From an uncultured Opitutaceae bacterium (GTDB lineage: Bacteria; Verrucomicrobiota; Verrucomicrobiia; Opitutales; Opitutaceae), in the NCBI GenBank assembly GCA_903890485.1, contig CAITBM010000014.1, positions 1 through 49,736 on the forward strand: DNA of 49,736 nt. Reading direction: 5' to 3'. Below, one piece after another: positions 42,469-49,736 of the stretch. Made by a program: the position numbers and the translations under genes. The first letter of the stretch is position 1. Each line of letters starts with the position of its first letter. The notes under the pieces are model-generated. The model was given only the letters and a program-made list of their open reading frames with translations, was not told the origin of the DNA and did no database searches.

Positions 42469-43029
42469 ATGGCACTGAAGCCAGCAGTCTTTCTCGACAG
42501 GGACGGTACCCTCAACGTTCAAATTGTTCGGGACGGAAAGCCCTACGCTCCGGACAATCTGGCCGATTTCCGCCTCTACGACGGCGTTCAGGAGGCCTGC
42601 AAAGCGCTCAAAGCCGCTGGATTCGCCCTGGTCGTGGCAACCAACCAGCCCGACGTGGGGCGAGGCCTTGTGCCCAAAGAAACCATCGAATCGATGCATG
42701 CCCGGCTGCGGGAATGGGTGCCTGAGATCGACCGGATAGAGGTCTCCTACGACCCCGGTCGCGGCGTGCCCTCGTCACGCCGCAAACCCGAGCCTGGGAT
42801 GCTCTTAGACGCGGCCAAGGCCCTTGACCTTGACCTGGGTCGGTCGTGGATTGTCGGGGATCGGTGGCGCGACATCGACTGCGGAAAGCGCGCCGGGGTG
42901 AGGACCATCTTCATCGATTTTGGTTACGACGAAGAGACCCCTTCCGCGCCCGATTTTACGGTCAGGACCTTCCCAGATGCCGCAGGGGTGATCCTCGCTG
43001 CCGTAAGGGGAACCACCCTAGCCTCCTAA
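42469..43029 (+). CDS. gmhB: D-glycero-D-manno-heptose 1,7-bisphosphate phosphatase (HAD-IIIA), zinc loop absent
   Basis: A 186-residue HAD phosphatase: catalytic FLDRDGTLN at 8-16, motif II VVATNQPDVGRG near 57, the RRKPEPGML lysine region near 105 and WIVGDRWRDIDCGKRAG near 125. GmhB removes the C7 phosphate of heptose bisphosphate before nucleotide transfer. Typical GmhB proteins bind zinc through a Cys-x-His...Cys-x-Cys loop just before the RKP motif. Here that loop reads SYDPGRGVPSSRRKPEPG and has no Cys or His, so zinc binding is lost. The short form may still work, since the zinc is structural. It is four bases from gmhA. Confidence 0.9.
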   Translation: MALKPAVFLDRDGTLNVQIVRDGKPYAPDNLADFRLYDGVQEACKALKAAGFALVVATNQPDVGRGLVPKETIESMHARLREWVPEIDRIEVSYDPGRGVPSSRRKPEPGMLLDAAKALDLDLGRSWIVGDRWRDIDCGKRAGVRTIFIDFGYDEETPSAPDFTVRTFPDAAGVILAAVRGTTLAS

Positions 43030-43079
43030 TCTCCTTGCGGGATCAATATCCCTGACCTCAATCATACGCCATAAACCCA

Positions 43080-43799
43080 ATGAAATCCCTCAACGACCTT
43101 AAGATCCAACTGTATGCCGATGGTGCCGACAAGGCGGGCATGCTCGACCTTTACTCAAAGCCCTACATCAAGGGCTTAACCACCAACCCGAGCCTCATGA
43201 AGAAGGCCGGCATCAAGGACTACGAGGCCTTCGCCAAGGACATCCTGCAGACCATCACCGACAAGCCAATCTCCCTGGAAATCTTCACGGATGATTTCAC
43301 CGACATGAAGCGCCAGGCGCTCAAGATCTCGTCCTTCGCGAAGAACGTCTACACCAAGATACCGATCACCAACTCGAAGGGGGAGTCCTCACTGCCCCTC
43401 ATCAAGGAGCTGGCCGCCCAGGGCGTTAAGCTGAACGTGACGGCGCTCCTCACGCTGAAGCAGGTCGCGGGGGTCGCCGAGGCCCTAAATCCCGCGGTGC
43501 CGTCCGTGGTTTCGGTCTTTGCCGGACGCATCGCCGACACCGGAGTCGACCCGGTTCCGCTCATGCGCGCCTGCGGCGCCCTGCTCGAGGGCCACAATAA
43601 GGCGGAGCTCCTTTGGGCCAGCACCCGCGAGGTGATCAACATCTTCCAGGCCGAGGAATGCGGTTGCGCCATCATCACGGTCCCCCACGACATCCTGGGC
43701 AAGGCCGCCAAGATGTACGGCATGGATCTCACGGAGCTCTCGCTCGACACGGTCAAGATGTTCACGAAGGACGCCGCCGACTGCGGCTTCAAGCTCTGA
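43080..43799 (+). CDS. Transaldolase (short, TalC-like class)
   Basis: A 239-residue TIM-barrel aldolase. It shows KGLTTNPSLMKKAG with the TTNPS motif at 34-38, the Schiff-base lysine K93 in VYTKIPITN and LNVTALLTLKQV. Two diagnostic positions favour transaldolase over fructose-6-phosphate aldolase: Glu67 in SLEIF, where the aldolases have Gln, and Phe147 in VSVFAGRIAD, where they have Tyr. Transaldolase links fructose 6-phosphate and erythrose 4-phosphate with sedoheptulose 7-phosphate, the GmhA substrate. Its place at the end of the heptose genes suggests that it helps feed precursor into this pathway. Confidence 0.9.
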   Translation: MKSLNDLKIQLYADGADKAGMLDLYSKPYIKGLTTNPSLMKKAGIKDYEAFAKDILQTITDKPISLEIFTDDFTDMKRQALKISSFAKNVYTKIPITNSKGESSLPLIKELAAQGVKLNVTALLTLKQVAGVAEALNPAVPSVVSVFAGRIADTGVDPVPLMRACGALLEGHNKAELLWASTREVINIFQAEECGCAIITVPHDILGKAAKMYGMDLTELSLDTVKMFTKDAADCGFKL

Positions 43800-43826
43800 C
43801 CGGGCCACTTCGTCATTTACCACCCG

Positions 43827-43864
43827 GGCGGACTCCTGCAATAGTAAGGGTCCGCCTGTTTTTT
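43827..43864 (+). terminator. Likely rho-independent terminator after the heptose operon
   Basis: GGCGGAC (43827-43833) pairs perfectly with GTCCGCC (43850-43856); an inner CCT/AGG can extend the stem past one bulged base. A TG and six T residues (43859-43864) follow. This is the classic intrinsic terminator form, 27 bases after the transaldolase stop. Its T-run touches the ATG of the next gene (43865), and the AAGGG that could act as ribosome binding site lies in the loop or stem. Confidence 0.7.
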
Positions 43865-45298
43865 ATGCCTAACCGGATACGCCTGTTGAGTTTAATTGCC
43901 GCCGCGCTGGCCCTTGCCGGTACGGTCCGGGCCGCAAATCTCGACGGCTCCGCGCCCGGGATTGGCAATGACGAGGCTGCCCGCCTCTACCGGGAGTCGA
44001 ACGACTTCGTATCGAACATGGCAGAGGGAGACTACTCCTACTCCTACCTCCAGTTCTACTGGAAGCGGGCCCAGTCGAACATCGACCGGATCCGCCGGGT
44101 CTATCCGGAGTCACCGACGGCCCAGGCCCTAGCAAGGGGCGAGCTCAAGCTCGGGCCCTATTCCGACGACTACTTTAAGAACCGCGTGCTCTACAATCTG
44201 GAGCTGAAACGCCTGGGCTCGTTCGACGACGTTAATTGTGCCATCTTCCTCTACGGGCGCGCCGATGGACGGAGCGACGAGCGACGGAACGAGGCCCTCT
44301 CGACAATCCTTGAGGTGATGGCGAGGCGCCAACGATGGGGCGAAGCTCTCCGGTTCCCGGTTCTCACAGTCCACCGGCCCATTCTTCTCAGGAGCATTTT
44401 CAAGGTGGCTGCATTTTACGGAGCCTCCGACCTCGTGAAGCAGCTGCTGGCCTCCAGTTCCCCCGCGGAACGCAAGGCCGCTGGATTTGACGCGCTTCTG
44501 GCCGAGGGCCTTGCGCTCCAGGGAAAGCCGCGCTCAGACCTTTATGCCTTTGTAGACGGCCATCCAGAGCTCGATGTCCGCGAGGCTGCTCTCCGGGGCG
44601 TGGTGGAGCGCGACATTTTGTTCCGAAGGTATGAACGCCTCCGGATCCCGTTTCGCGATGCCATTCAGACGGTGCACCTAGTCGTCCAGAACGCCTCCCT
44701 TCGGGACGACGTGAACGCCGTGGCCAAACAGCTCTTCAAGCGTGATCTCGCCAAGGCCGAATCCCTGCTTGAGCTCCACAAGGGAGCCATGGGAGTTGAG
44801 CCGCAGTCCGGGGCTTCGGTCGAGTCCCGTGAGGCTTACCTCCAGTACCTGGCCGATGTTGGGCGCTGGGACGCATTCAAGTCCTATAGCGCCGGAACAG
44901 GCCTTTCCAGCTCGACCCGACGTGCCTTGGCCCTGAAGGCCATCGAGCTCTATGCGGAGGGTGGCCAAACGCAAAATGCTGACCAGGCTAGGAAGGCCTT
45001 TGCGGCGGCAGGCACCGCTGATGCCGACGACGCAGCGCTTGCGGAGTTTCGCGGACGCATGGTTTCGCAAGAGACCCCACTGGTCGTCAGGAAGCGGTCG
45101 TTTGCCGACCTTCCAATTTCCGACCCCTGCATTATGGCTGTCGCCATCATGGAGTGGAGTCTCACCCCGAACCGTTCGCAGCGCGGTGAGACCCCGTGGG
45201 ACCCAATCATTACCCGTTTCGCGGGCGGCTTTGAGAACCTGCCCCTTCCGAAATCGGCTGTCGTGGGCGACGCGGCAAGCACGTTGAAGCCCTACTGA
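43865..45298 (+). CDS. Secreted helical-repeat protein of unknown function
   Basis: A 477-residue protein with a signal peptide (MPNRIRLLSLIAAALALAG, likely cleavage after TVRA). The mature part is almost all predicted helix, with Ala/Leu/Glu/Arg-rich segments such as RRQRWGEALRFPVL and RKAFAAAGTADADDAAL, recalling TPR-like or alpha-solenoid repeats. I do not recognise a family. I chose ATG 43865 because the signal peptide starts there; the open frame extends far upstream but covers the transaldolase gene and the hairpin. A periplasmic scaffold or assembly role is possible given the locus, but nothing in the sequence proves it. Confidence 0.7.
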   Translation: MPNRIRLLSLIAAALALAGTVRAANLDGSAPGIGNDEAARLYRESNDFVSNMAEGDYSYSYLQFYWKRAQSNIDRIRRVYPESPTAQALARGELKLGPYSDDYFKNRVLYNLELKRLGSFDDVNCAIFLYGRADGRSDERRNEALSTILEVMARRQRWGEALRFPVLTVHRPILLRSIFKVAAFYGASDLVKQLLASSSPAERKAAGFDALLAEGLALQGKPRSDLYAFVDGHPELDVREAALRGVVERDILFRRYERLRIPFRDAIQTVHLVVQNASLRDDVNAVAKQLFKRDLAKAESLLELHKGAMGVEPQSGASVESREAYLQYLADVGRWDAFKSYSAGTGLSSSTRRALALKAIELYAEGGQTQNADQARKAFAAAGTADADDAALAEFRGRMVSQETPLVVRKRSFADLPISDPCIMAVAIMEWSLTPNRSQRGETPWDPIITRFAGGFENLPLPKSAVVGDAASTLKPY

Positions 45299-45324
45299 GC
45301 GACCGGGACCTCCCTCCCAAACCG

Positions 45325-48300
45325 GTGAACATCCTTTTCGTCAACTACGGCGACTTCACGACCAACAGCCTCAACCATATAGGCGGCTTTGCGAACACCC
45401 TGACGGGAAAAGGGCACGCCTGCGTGGTTGCCGTGCCCTCGGGCAAGGACTCGATCGCTTCGGTGGGCTCGCCCGCGTTCATCCCCGCGCTCTATAACGA
45501 GCTTCTACAGAAGCCGGCGTTCTTTCCCGACGGCCGGTCCGCGGACGTGATCCATGCCTGGACGCCCCGGGAGTGCGTCCGCAAGTTCGTGCTATCGTAC
45601 CAAGGTGCGCTTGAGCACAGCGCCCGGCTGATTGTCCACCTTGAGGACAACGAGGAGCACCTGATCACTGGATTCTCGGGATACTCGATTCCGGACCTGC
45701 GCAACATGGGGCCGGAGGAGTGGGACGCCAAGGCGTCGGACCGTCTCCCCCACCCGGTGCGGTACCGCACATTCCTACGAACGGCGGACCACATCACGGT
45801 CATTGTGGACCGCCTCAGGGAGTTTGTGCCGGAAGGGATTGCCTCGTCACTGCTGGAGCCGGGTGTCGACCCTGCCTATTTCGAATCGAGGGCGGGCGCT
45901 GCAAAGGTTCGCGCAGAGTTGGGCATATCCGCTGGCGAGAAGGTTATTTCCTTCACCGGGAGCACCACCTTCGCGAACGAGCCCGAAATGCTCGACCTCT
46001 ACAGGGCTGTGGCGCTCCTCAACCGGGGAGGCACCCCGACCAAGCTTGTGCGCACCGGCTTCAGTCGCCCGCAGTTTCAGGCGAGTCTCACCGCAGAGCT
46101 TACCAGCCATGTGATCGACCTGGGATTCGTCGAAAAGGGGCGCCTTCCCGGCCTCCTTTCCGCAGCGGACGTCCTTGTCCAGCCGGGCAGGCCCGGTCCC
46201 TTTAACGATTATCGCCTACCCTCCAAGCTCCCTGAATTCCTTGCATCGGGGCGCCCCGTGATCCTTCCCCCGACCAATGTCGCGCTTGCGATGAAGGACG
46301 GAGACGAGGCCCTCTTCCTTTCGGACGGCTCGCCTGAGAACATAGCGGAATGTTGCGCGCGGGTCTTCAAGGATCCGAAGCTTGCCGCCGCGCTGGGCCA
46401 GCGGGGAGCCGCCTTCGCTCGATCGCACTTCGATCAGGAAAAGGCTACCGCTGGGCTCCTCGAAACCTACCTGAAGGTGTTCTCCCAACCGAGTCGGGCC
46501 AAGTGGGCCATGCTTCGCTCCTCTGGCGGGTCCGAATTGACCCTGGCTGCCCGGGACCTCGCCGATGCGGTCGGGACCGCCGACGGATCAACAGAGGATA
46601 CCGCCGGACTGGCTCGCGACGTCGCCGACCTGGTGCGCCTGGAGGATGCGCGGACGGCTGGGCTGACGTCTGCCGCCGACACGCTTCGCCGGGAGCTCGA
46701 GGAGAAAGTTCACCACCTGGAGATGCAGCGCGACCTGACCAAGCAGCACGTGCAAAACCTGCAGGAGAAAGTCGAGCTCCAGGACAAGCACTTCAAACTC
46801 CACAAGAAGCTTTCCGACAGGCACATCCAGAATCTTGAAACCCGGATCACCGGGATCGAGAAACGGGCTCGGGACCAGAAGGAGGAGGCCGCAGCGGCAG
46901 CCGCTGCAGCCGCCCGCCAGGCCGAGCAGAGCGCGGCCGAGCACGCACGCCTTTCAGCGCGGATCGTCGAGATGGAGAGCGAACTGAAGGCGAGGGAGGC
47001 CCGCCTTAGGGCGATCATTCACTCGAGGGCCTACAAGCTCTCGGCCCCGTTGCGGGACATCGAGCGACTCTTCCGCGGCAAGCCGGCGCCAGCGGCCCCC
47101 GTGGCGCGTGCCCCGAGCGTCGCGGCCACGCCCGTGCCGGCCGCGCCCGCACCAGCCTCCGCCGCACCGCCCCAGCCCGTCCCTGCACCGGCTCCGCCCA
47201 TCCATCACTACACCTTCAATTTCGATCACCCTAGGACCTGGAGCACCGCATCCAACAAGCTCCTGATTCTGGGGTGGTGCTACGAGAACGCAGCAGCCCC
47301 CATACGCGGCATCCGCGCCCACTTCGGGGACGACACGATACCTGGAATCTACGGATCGAAGCGCCTCGACGTTCTCGCCTCCACAGGCATGAGGCAGGCC
47401 GAGTACTGCGGGATCAAGATCGAGATTCCCACCGTGATAGGCGACCATCTCCTCATCGTCGAGGTGCAGCATGACGACGGCTGGACTCCCTATTTCCAGA
47501 CGCTCGTCCACGTGGGAAAAGCCGGCGATCCGGCGGCGCTCAGCGAATACGAGACCTGGTGCCAGCAGCACGAAAAATTGGAGGAGACGGACCTGGCCTC
47601 GATCCGCCAGCACATTGCCAGCTTCTCCTCGCGCCCGGTGATCTCGGTGGTGATGCCTGTCTACAACACCCCGGAGGCGCTCCTGAGGAAGGCGGTCCAG
47701 TCGGTCCAGGACCAGGTGTACCCGCACTGGCAGCTGTGCATAGCCGACGACGCCTCGACCCTTCCCCACGTGAAGGCGGCCCTCGAGAGCCTCGAGGCGG
47801 CCGACCCCAGGATCTCGGTGGCCTACCGATCTGAGAACGGACACATCTGCGAGGCCACCAACACGGCCCTCGCCCTTGCCAAGGGGCCGTATGTCGCCCT
47901 CTTTGACCACGACGATGTCCTCGCGCCGACGGCGCTCTATGAGGTGGCCGCGGAGTTGGACGCACATCCGGACGCCCAGTTCATCTATTCCGATGAGGAC
48001 AAGATCGACATGGAAGACCGGCGGTTCGATCCCTACTTCAAGCCCGACTGGAACCCGGACCTCTTTCACGGACAGAACTACACCTCACACCTCTCGGTCT
48101 ACCGCACCGACTTGATCCGGTCCCTTGGCGGCTTCAGGAAGGGATTCGAGGGAAGCCAGGACTGGGACCTGAACCTGAGGGCGATCGAGAAGATCCCCGA
48201 GAGCGCGATCCGCCATATTCCGAAGCTCCTGTACCACTGGCGAGCCGCCCCCGGTTCAACGGCGCTCCAGCTCGCCGAGAAGAGCTACCCCGTCGACGCC

Positions 48301-49278
48301 GCGCGCAGGGCCCGGGAGGACCATTTCAGGCGCCTCGGGGCAACCGTCGAGATTGCGCCCGTTCCCGGGGACCACTGGCGGATCAGGTACCCGGTGCCCT
48401 CCCCTGCCCCGTTGGTCTCGCTGATTATCCCCACGCGCAACTCGCTCAACTTGGTGAGGAAGGCGGTCGAGAGCACCCTCTCGGTGACCTCCTATCCCAA
48501 CTACGAGATCATCGTGGTGGACAACGACTCCGACGACCCGGAGACGCTCGCCTGGCTCGACTCGTTTTCCGGCGGGTCCAATCCGAGGGTCCGTGTCCTG
48601 CGGTACCACAAGCCGTTCAACTACTCCGCGATCAACAATTTCGCGGTGAAGGAAGCCGTGGGCGAGGTCGTTGGCCTGTTGAATAGCGACATCGAGGCCA
48701 TCGCTCCGGACTGGCTTTCCGAAATGGTGAGCCATGCGGTGCGCCCGGGTATCGGAGCCGTGGGCGCCATGCTCTACTATCCCCAGAACACCGTGCAGCA
48801 CGCCGGCGTGGTCCTAGGCCTTGGCGGCGTGGCCGGACACCCGTTCAAGGACTTCCCCAGGGGGGACAGCGGCCAGAAGAACCGCCTCAGGCTCGTGCAG
48901 AACTACAGCGCCGTGACCGCCGCCTGCCTGGTCATCAAGAAAGATCGGTTCCTTGCGGTCGGCGGCCTGAACGAGAAGGACCTTGCGATCGCCTTCAACG
49001 ACGTCGACCTCTGCTGCAAGCTCGTGGCCTCGGGGCTCAGGAACGTGTGGACTCCCTTCGCCGAGTTCTACCACCATGAGTCCGCCACCCGCGGCGTCGA
49101 GGACACCCCCTCCAAGAAAGCCCGATTCCAGTCCGAGGTGGACTACATGATGAACACGTGGGGTTCTTTCCTGATGGCCGACCCCTCGTACAACCCCAAC
49201 CTGACCCTGGTCGGCGAGGATTTCTCGCCCGCGTACCTGTCCCGCGCGCAGAAGACCTGGCTGCACCACCTTCCATGA
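45325..49278 (+). CDS. GT4 - coiled coil - beta domain - GT2 - GT2 multidomain glycosyltransferase
   Basis: A 1317-residue protein. Residues about 1-390 form a GT4 GT-B domain (VISFTGSTTFANEPEMLDLY, then RLPSKLPEFLASGRPVILP). About 440-580 is a coiled coil, followed by a Pro/Ala linker (about 590-630). A beta domain starts near 630 (HYTFNFDHPRTW, then LLILGWCYENA and IRGIRAHFGD). The first GT2 domain starts near 769 (ISVVMPVYNTPEALLRKAV, ALFDHDDVLAP) and the second near 1027 (VSLIIPTRNSLNLVRKAV, GLLNSDIEAI). Three active sites could add several linkages of the repeat unit. It starts with GTG 45325. It may stand near the cytoplasmic membrane face with Wzm/Wzt. Confidence 0.88.
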   Translation: MNILFVNYGDFTTNSLNHIGGFANTLTGKGHACVVAVPSGKDSIASVGSPAFIPALYNELLQKPAFFPDGRSADVIHAWTPRECVRKFVLSYQGALEHSARLIVHLEDNEEHLITGFSGYSIPDLRNMGPEEWDAKASDRLPHPVRYRTFLRTADHITVIVDRLREFVPEGIASSLLEPGVDPAYFESRAGAAKVRAELGISAGEKVISFTGSTTFANEPEMLDLYRAVALLNRGGTPTKLVRTGFSRPQFQASLTAELTSHVIDLGFVEKGRLPGLLSAADVLVQPGRPGPFNDYRLPSKLPEFLASGRPVILPPTNVALAMKDGDEALFLSDGSPENIAECCARVFKDPKLAAALGQRGAAFARSHFDQEKATAGLLETYLKVFSQPSRAKWAMLRSSGGSELTLAARDLADAVGTADGSTEDTAGLARDVADLVRLEDARTAGLTSAADTLRRELEEKVHHLEMQRDLTKQHVQNLQEKVELQDKHFKLHKKLSDRHIQNLETRITGIEKRARDQKEEAAAAAAAAARQAEQSAAEHARLSARIVEMESELKAREARLRAIIHSRAYKLSAPLRDIERLFRGKPAPAAPVARAPSVAATPVPAAPAPASAAPPQPVPAPAPPIHHYTFNFDHPRTWSTASNKLLILGWCYENAAAPIRGIRAHFGDDTIPGIYGSKRLDVLASTGMRQAEYCGIKIEIPTVIGDHLLIVEVQHDDGWTPYFQTLVHVGKAGDPAALSEYETWCQQHEKLEETDLASIRQHIASFSSRPVISVVMPVYNTPEALLRKAVQSVQDQVYPHWQLCIADDASTLPHVKAALESLEAADPRISVAYRSENGHICEATNTALALAKGPYVALFDHDDVLAPTALYEVAAELDAHPDAQFIYSDEDKIDMEDRRFDPYFKPDWNPDLFHGQNYTSHLSVYRTDLIRSLGGFRKGFEGSQDWDLNLRAIEKIPESAIRHIPKLLYHWRAAPGSTALQLAEKSYPVDAARRAREDHFRRLGATVEIAPVPGDHWRIRYPVPSPAPLVSLIIPTRNSLNLVRKAVESTLSVTSYPNYEIIVVDNDSDDPETLAWLDSFSGGSNPRVRVLRYHKPFNYSAINNFAVKEAVGEVVGLLNSDIEAIAPDWLSEMVSHAVRPGIGAVGAMLYYPQNTVQHAGVVLGLGGVAGHPFKDFPRGDSGQKNRLRLVQNYSAVTAACLVIKKDRFLAVGGLNEKDLAIAFNDVDLCCKLVASGLRNVWTPFAEFYHHESATRGVEDTPSKKARFQSEVDYMMNTWGSFLMADPSYNPNLTLVGEDFSPAYLSRAQKTWLHHLP

Positions 49279-49736
49279 GCACTCCCGGCGAAACCGACCC
49301 GCGGATTTCCGCGCTTCAAGCTGAACTTGAGTCCGTGAAACGCCGCGAGGCCGAGTACCGGGTTAAGATGGTCCAGGAATTCCTGGACCGCGGGGAGCGC
49401 AACACCTACCTGCATATCCTCAGGGAGGAACGTGCAGCCCTGATAAAGCGCGACCAGGAGGCTTCGGGGGACCTGGAAATCCTCACCCGGAAGCTGGAGG
49501 ACGCCGAGGCCCGGATCGCCTCCCTCAAGGCCGAGCTCGAGCAGGCGCTCATTCCGAAGGCCAAGTGGGGCGAGAAGCGGCCTGTGCCGACCCCGGCGCC
49601 CGCCCCGGTCCCCGGGGCCCCGTTCACCTACTACCTGCACACCTCCCCCTTTCGGATATACCGGGACGCGGCCTTCACCCTCAGGGGCTGGGCGTGGCCG
49701 GTCGACGGCCGAGCCATCACGGCCGTTCGGGTCGAC
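49275..49736 (+). CDS. Coiled-coil/beta-domain protein, probably another glycosyltransferase (partial)
   Basis: An ATG at 49275 overlaps the previous stop (ATGA) and the frame stays open for 154 codons to the window end. The product starts with a coiled coil (ISALQAELESVKRREAEYR, later LEDAEARIASLKAELEQAL), then a Pro/Ala linker, then a beta-type segment (FRIYRDAAFTLRGWAWPVDG, AITAVRVD). The G-W and I..R pattern matches the beta domain before the GT2 part of the 45325 protein. By analogy a glycosyltransferase domain would follow outside the window; this is inference. Confidence 0.8.
   Translation, partial: MSTPGETDPRISALQAELESVKRREAEYRVKMVQEFLDRGERNTYLHILREERAALIKRDQEASGDLEILTRKLEDAEARIASLKAELEQALIPKAKWGEKRPVPTPAPAPVPGAPFTYYLHTSPFRIYRDAAFTLRGWAWPVDGRAITAVRVD

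Noticed and set aside
46954-48069. A 371-codon open frame on the minus strand
   Set aside because: It is antisense to the GT4-GT2-GT2 gene, which has strong motifs in the plus frame; the minus product has no recognisable domain.
1-49736. Search for tRNA, rRNA, CRISPR arrays, phage genes or riboswitches
   Set aside because: None was seen by eye; coding density is very high and no repeat-spacer pattern or cloverleaf-like segment stood out. A computed scan would be decisive.

Overview
This window is one long cell-surface polysaccharide locus from a GC-rich Gram-negative-type bacterium. It carries nucleotide-sugar biosynthesis enzymes, glycosyltransferases, an ABC-2 polysaccharide exporter (Wzm/Wzt) and several very large polytopic membrane proteins. 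GTG and TTG starts are common and Shine-Dalgarno signals are often weak. I cannot place the organism firmly. A Verrucomicrobiota (Opitutae-like) or similar host is a guess from style and composition only. No rRNA, tRNA, CRISPR array or core housekeeping gene is visible.

Layout. (1) 1-581: insertion-sequence debris, the start of an IS3-family OrfA (minus strand) abutting the 3' part of an IS4-family transposase. (2) 618-5003: three genes of visibly lower GC (flippase-like protein, double methyltransferase, polytopic protein). (3) 5046-8970: two GC-rich polytopic membrane proteins. (4) 9011-15141: Wzm, Wzt with a C-terminal carbohydrate-recognition-type domain, a methyltransferase, and a GT9-coiled-coil-GT2 fusion. 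(5) 15190-25107: a 1216-aa membrane protein with three tandem extracytoplasmic repeats, a GtrB-like transferase, a methyltransferase, an epimerase and a 1198-aa membrane protein. (6) 25104-26600, minus strand: an FAD oxidoreductase. (7) 26708-38323: a tightly coupled operon with two aminotransferases, two left-handed beta-helix acyltransferases, an epimerase, an SDR and a Gfo/Idh/MocA oxidoreductase, ending in a GtrB-like transferase and a 1377-aa membrane protein. A convergent GtrA-like gene follows. (8) 39022-43799: a Gfo/Idh/MocA oxidoreductase, then HddA, HddC, GmhA and GmhB for GDP-D-glycero-D-manno-heptose, then a transaldolase and a terminator-like hairpin. (9) 43865-49736: a secreted helical protein, a GT4-coiled-coil-beta-GT2-GT2 fusion, and the start of another coiled-coil protein that leaves the window.

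How it may work together. The heptose and amino-sugar modules would supply activated sugars. The cytoplasmic GT fusions would build a chain on a lipid carrier, and Wzm/Wzt would export it. The GtrB-like enzymes, the GtrA-like flippase and the large GT-C-like or YfhO-like membrane proteins suggest a second, periplasmic glycosylation layer. The most unusual material is: (a) three paralogous giant membrane proteins, two ending in three LamG/ConA-like repeats; (b) an unrelated giant membrane protein with three DGW repeats; and (c) GT fusions with internal coiled coils, one of which contains a recent 138-bp tandem duplication. This last feature suggests an evolvable chain-length ruler.
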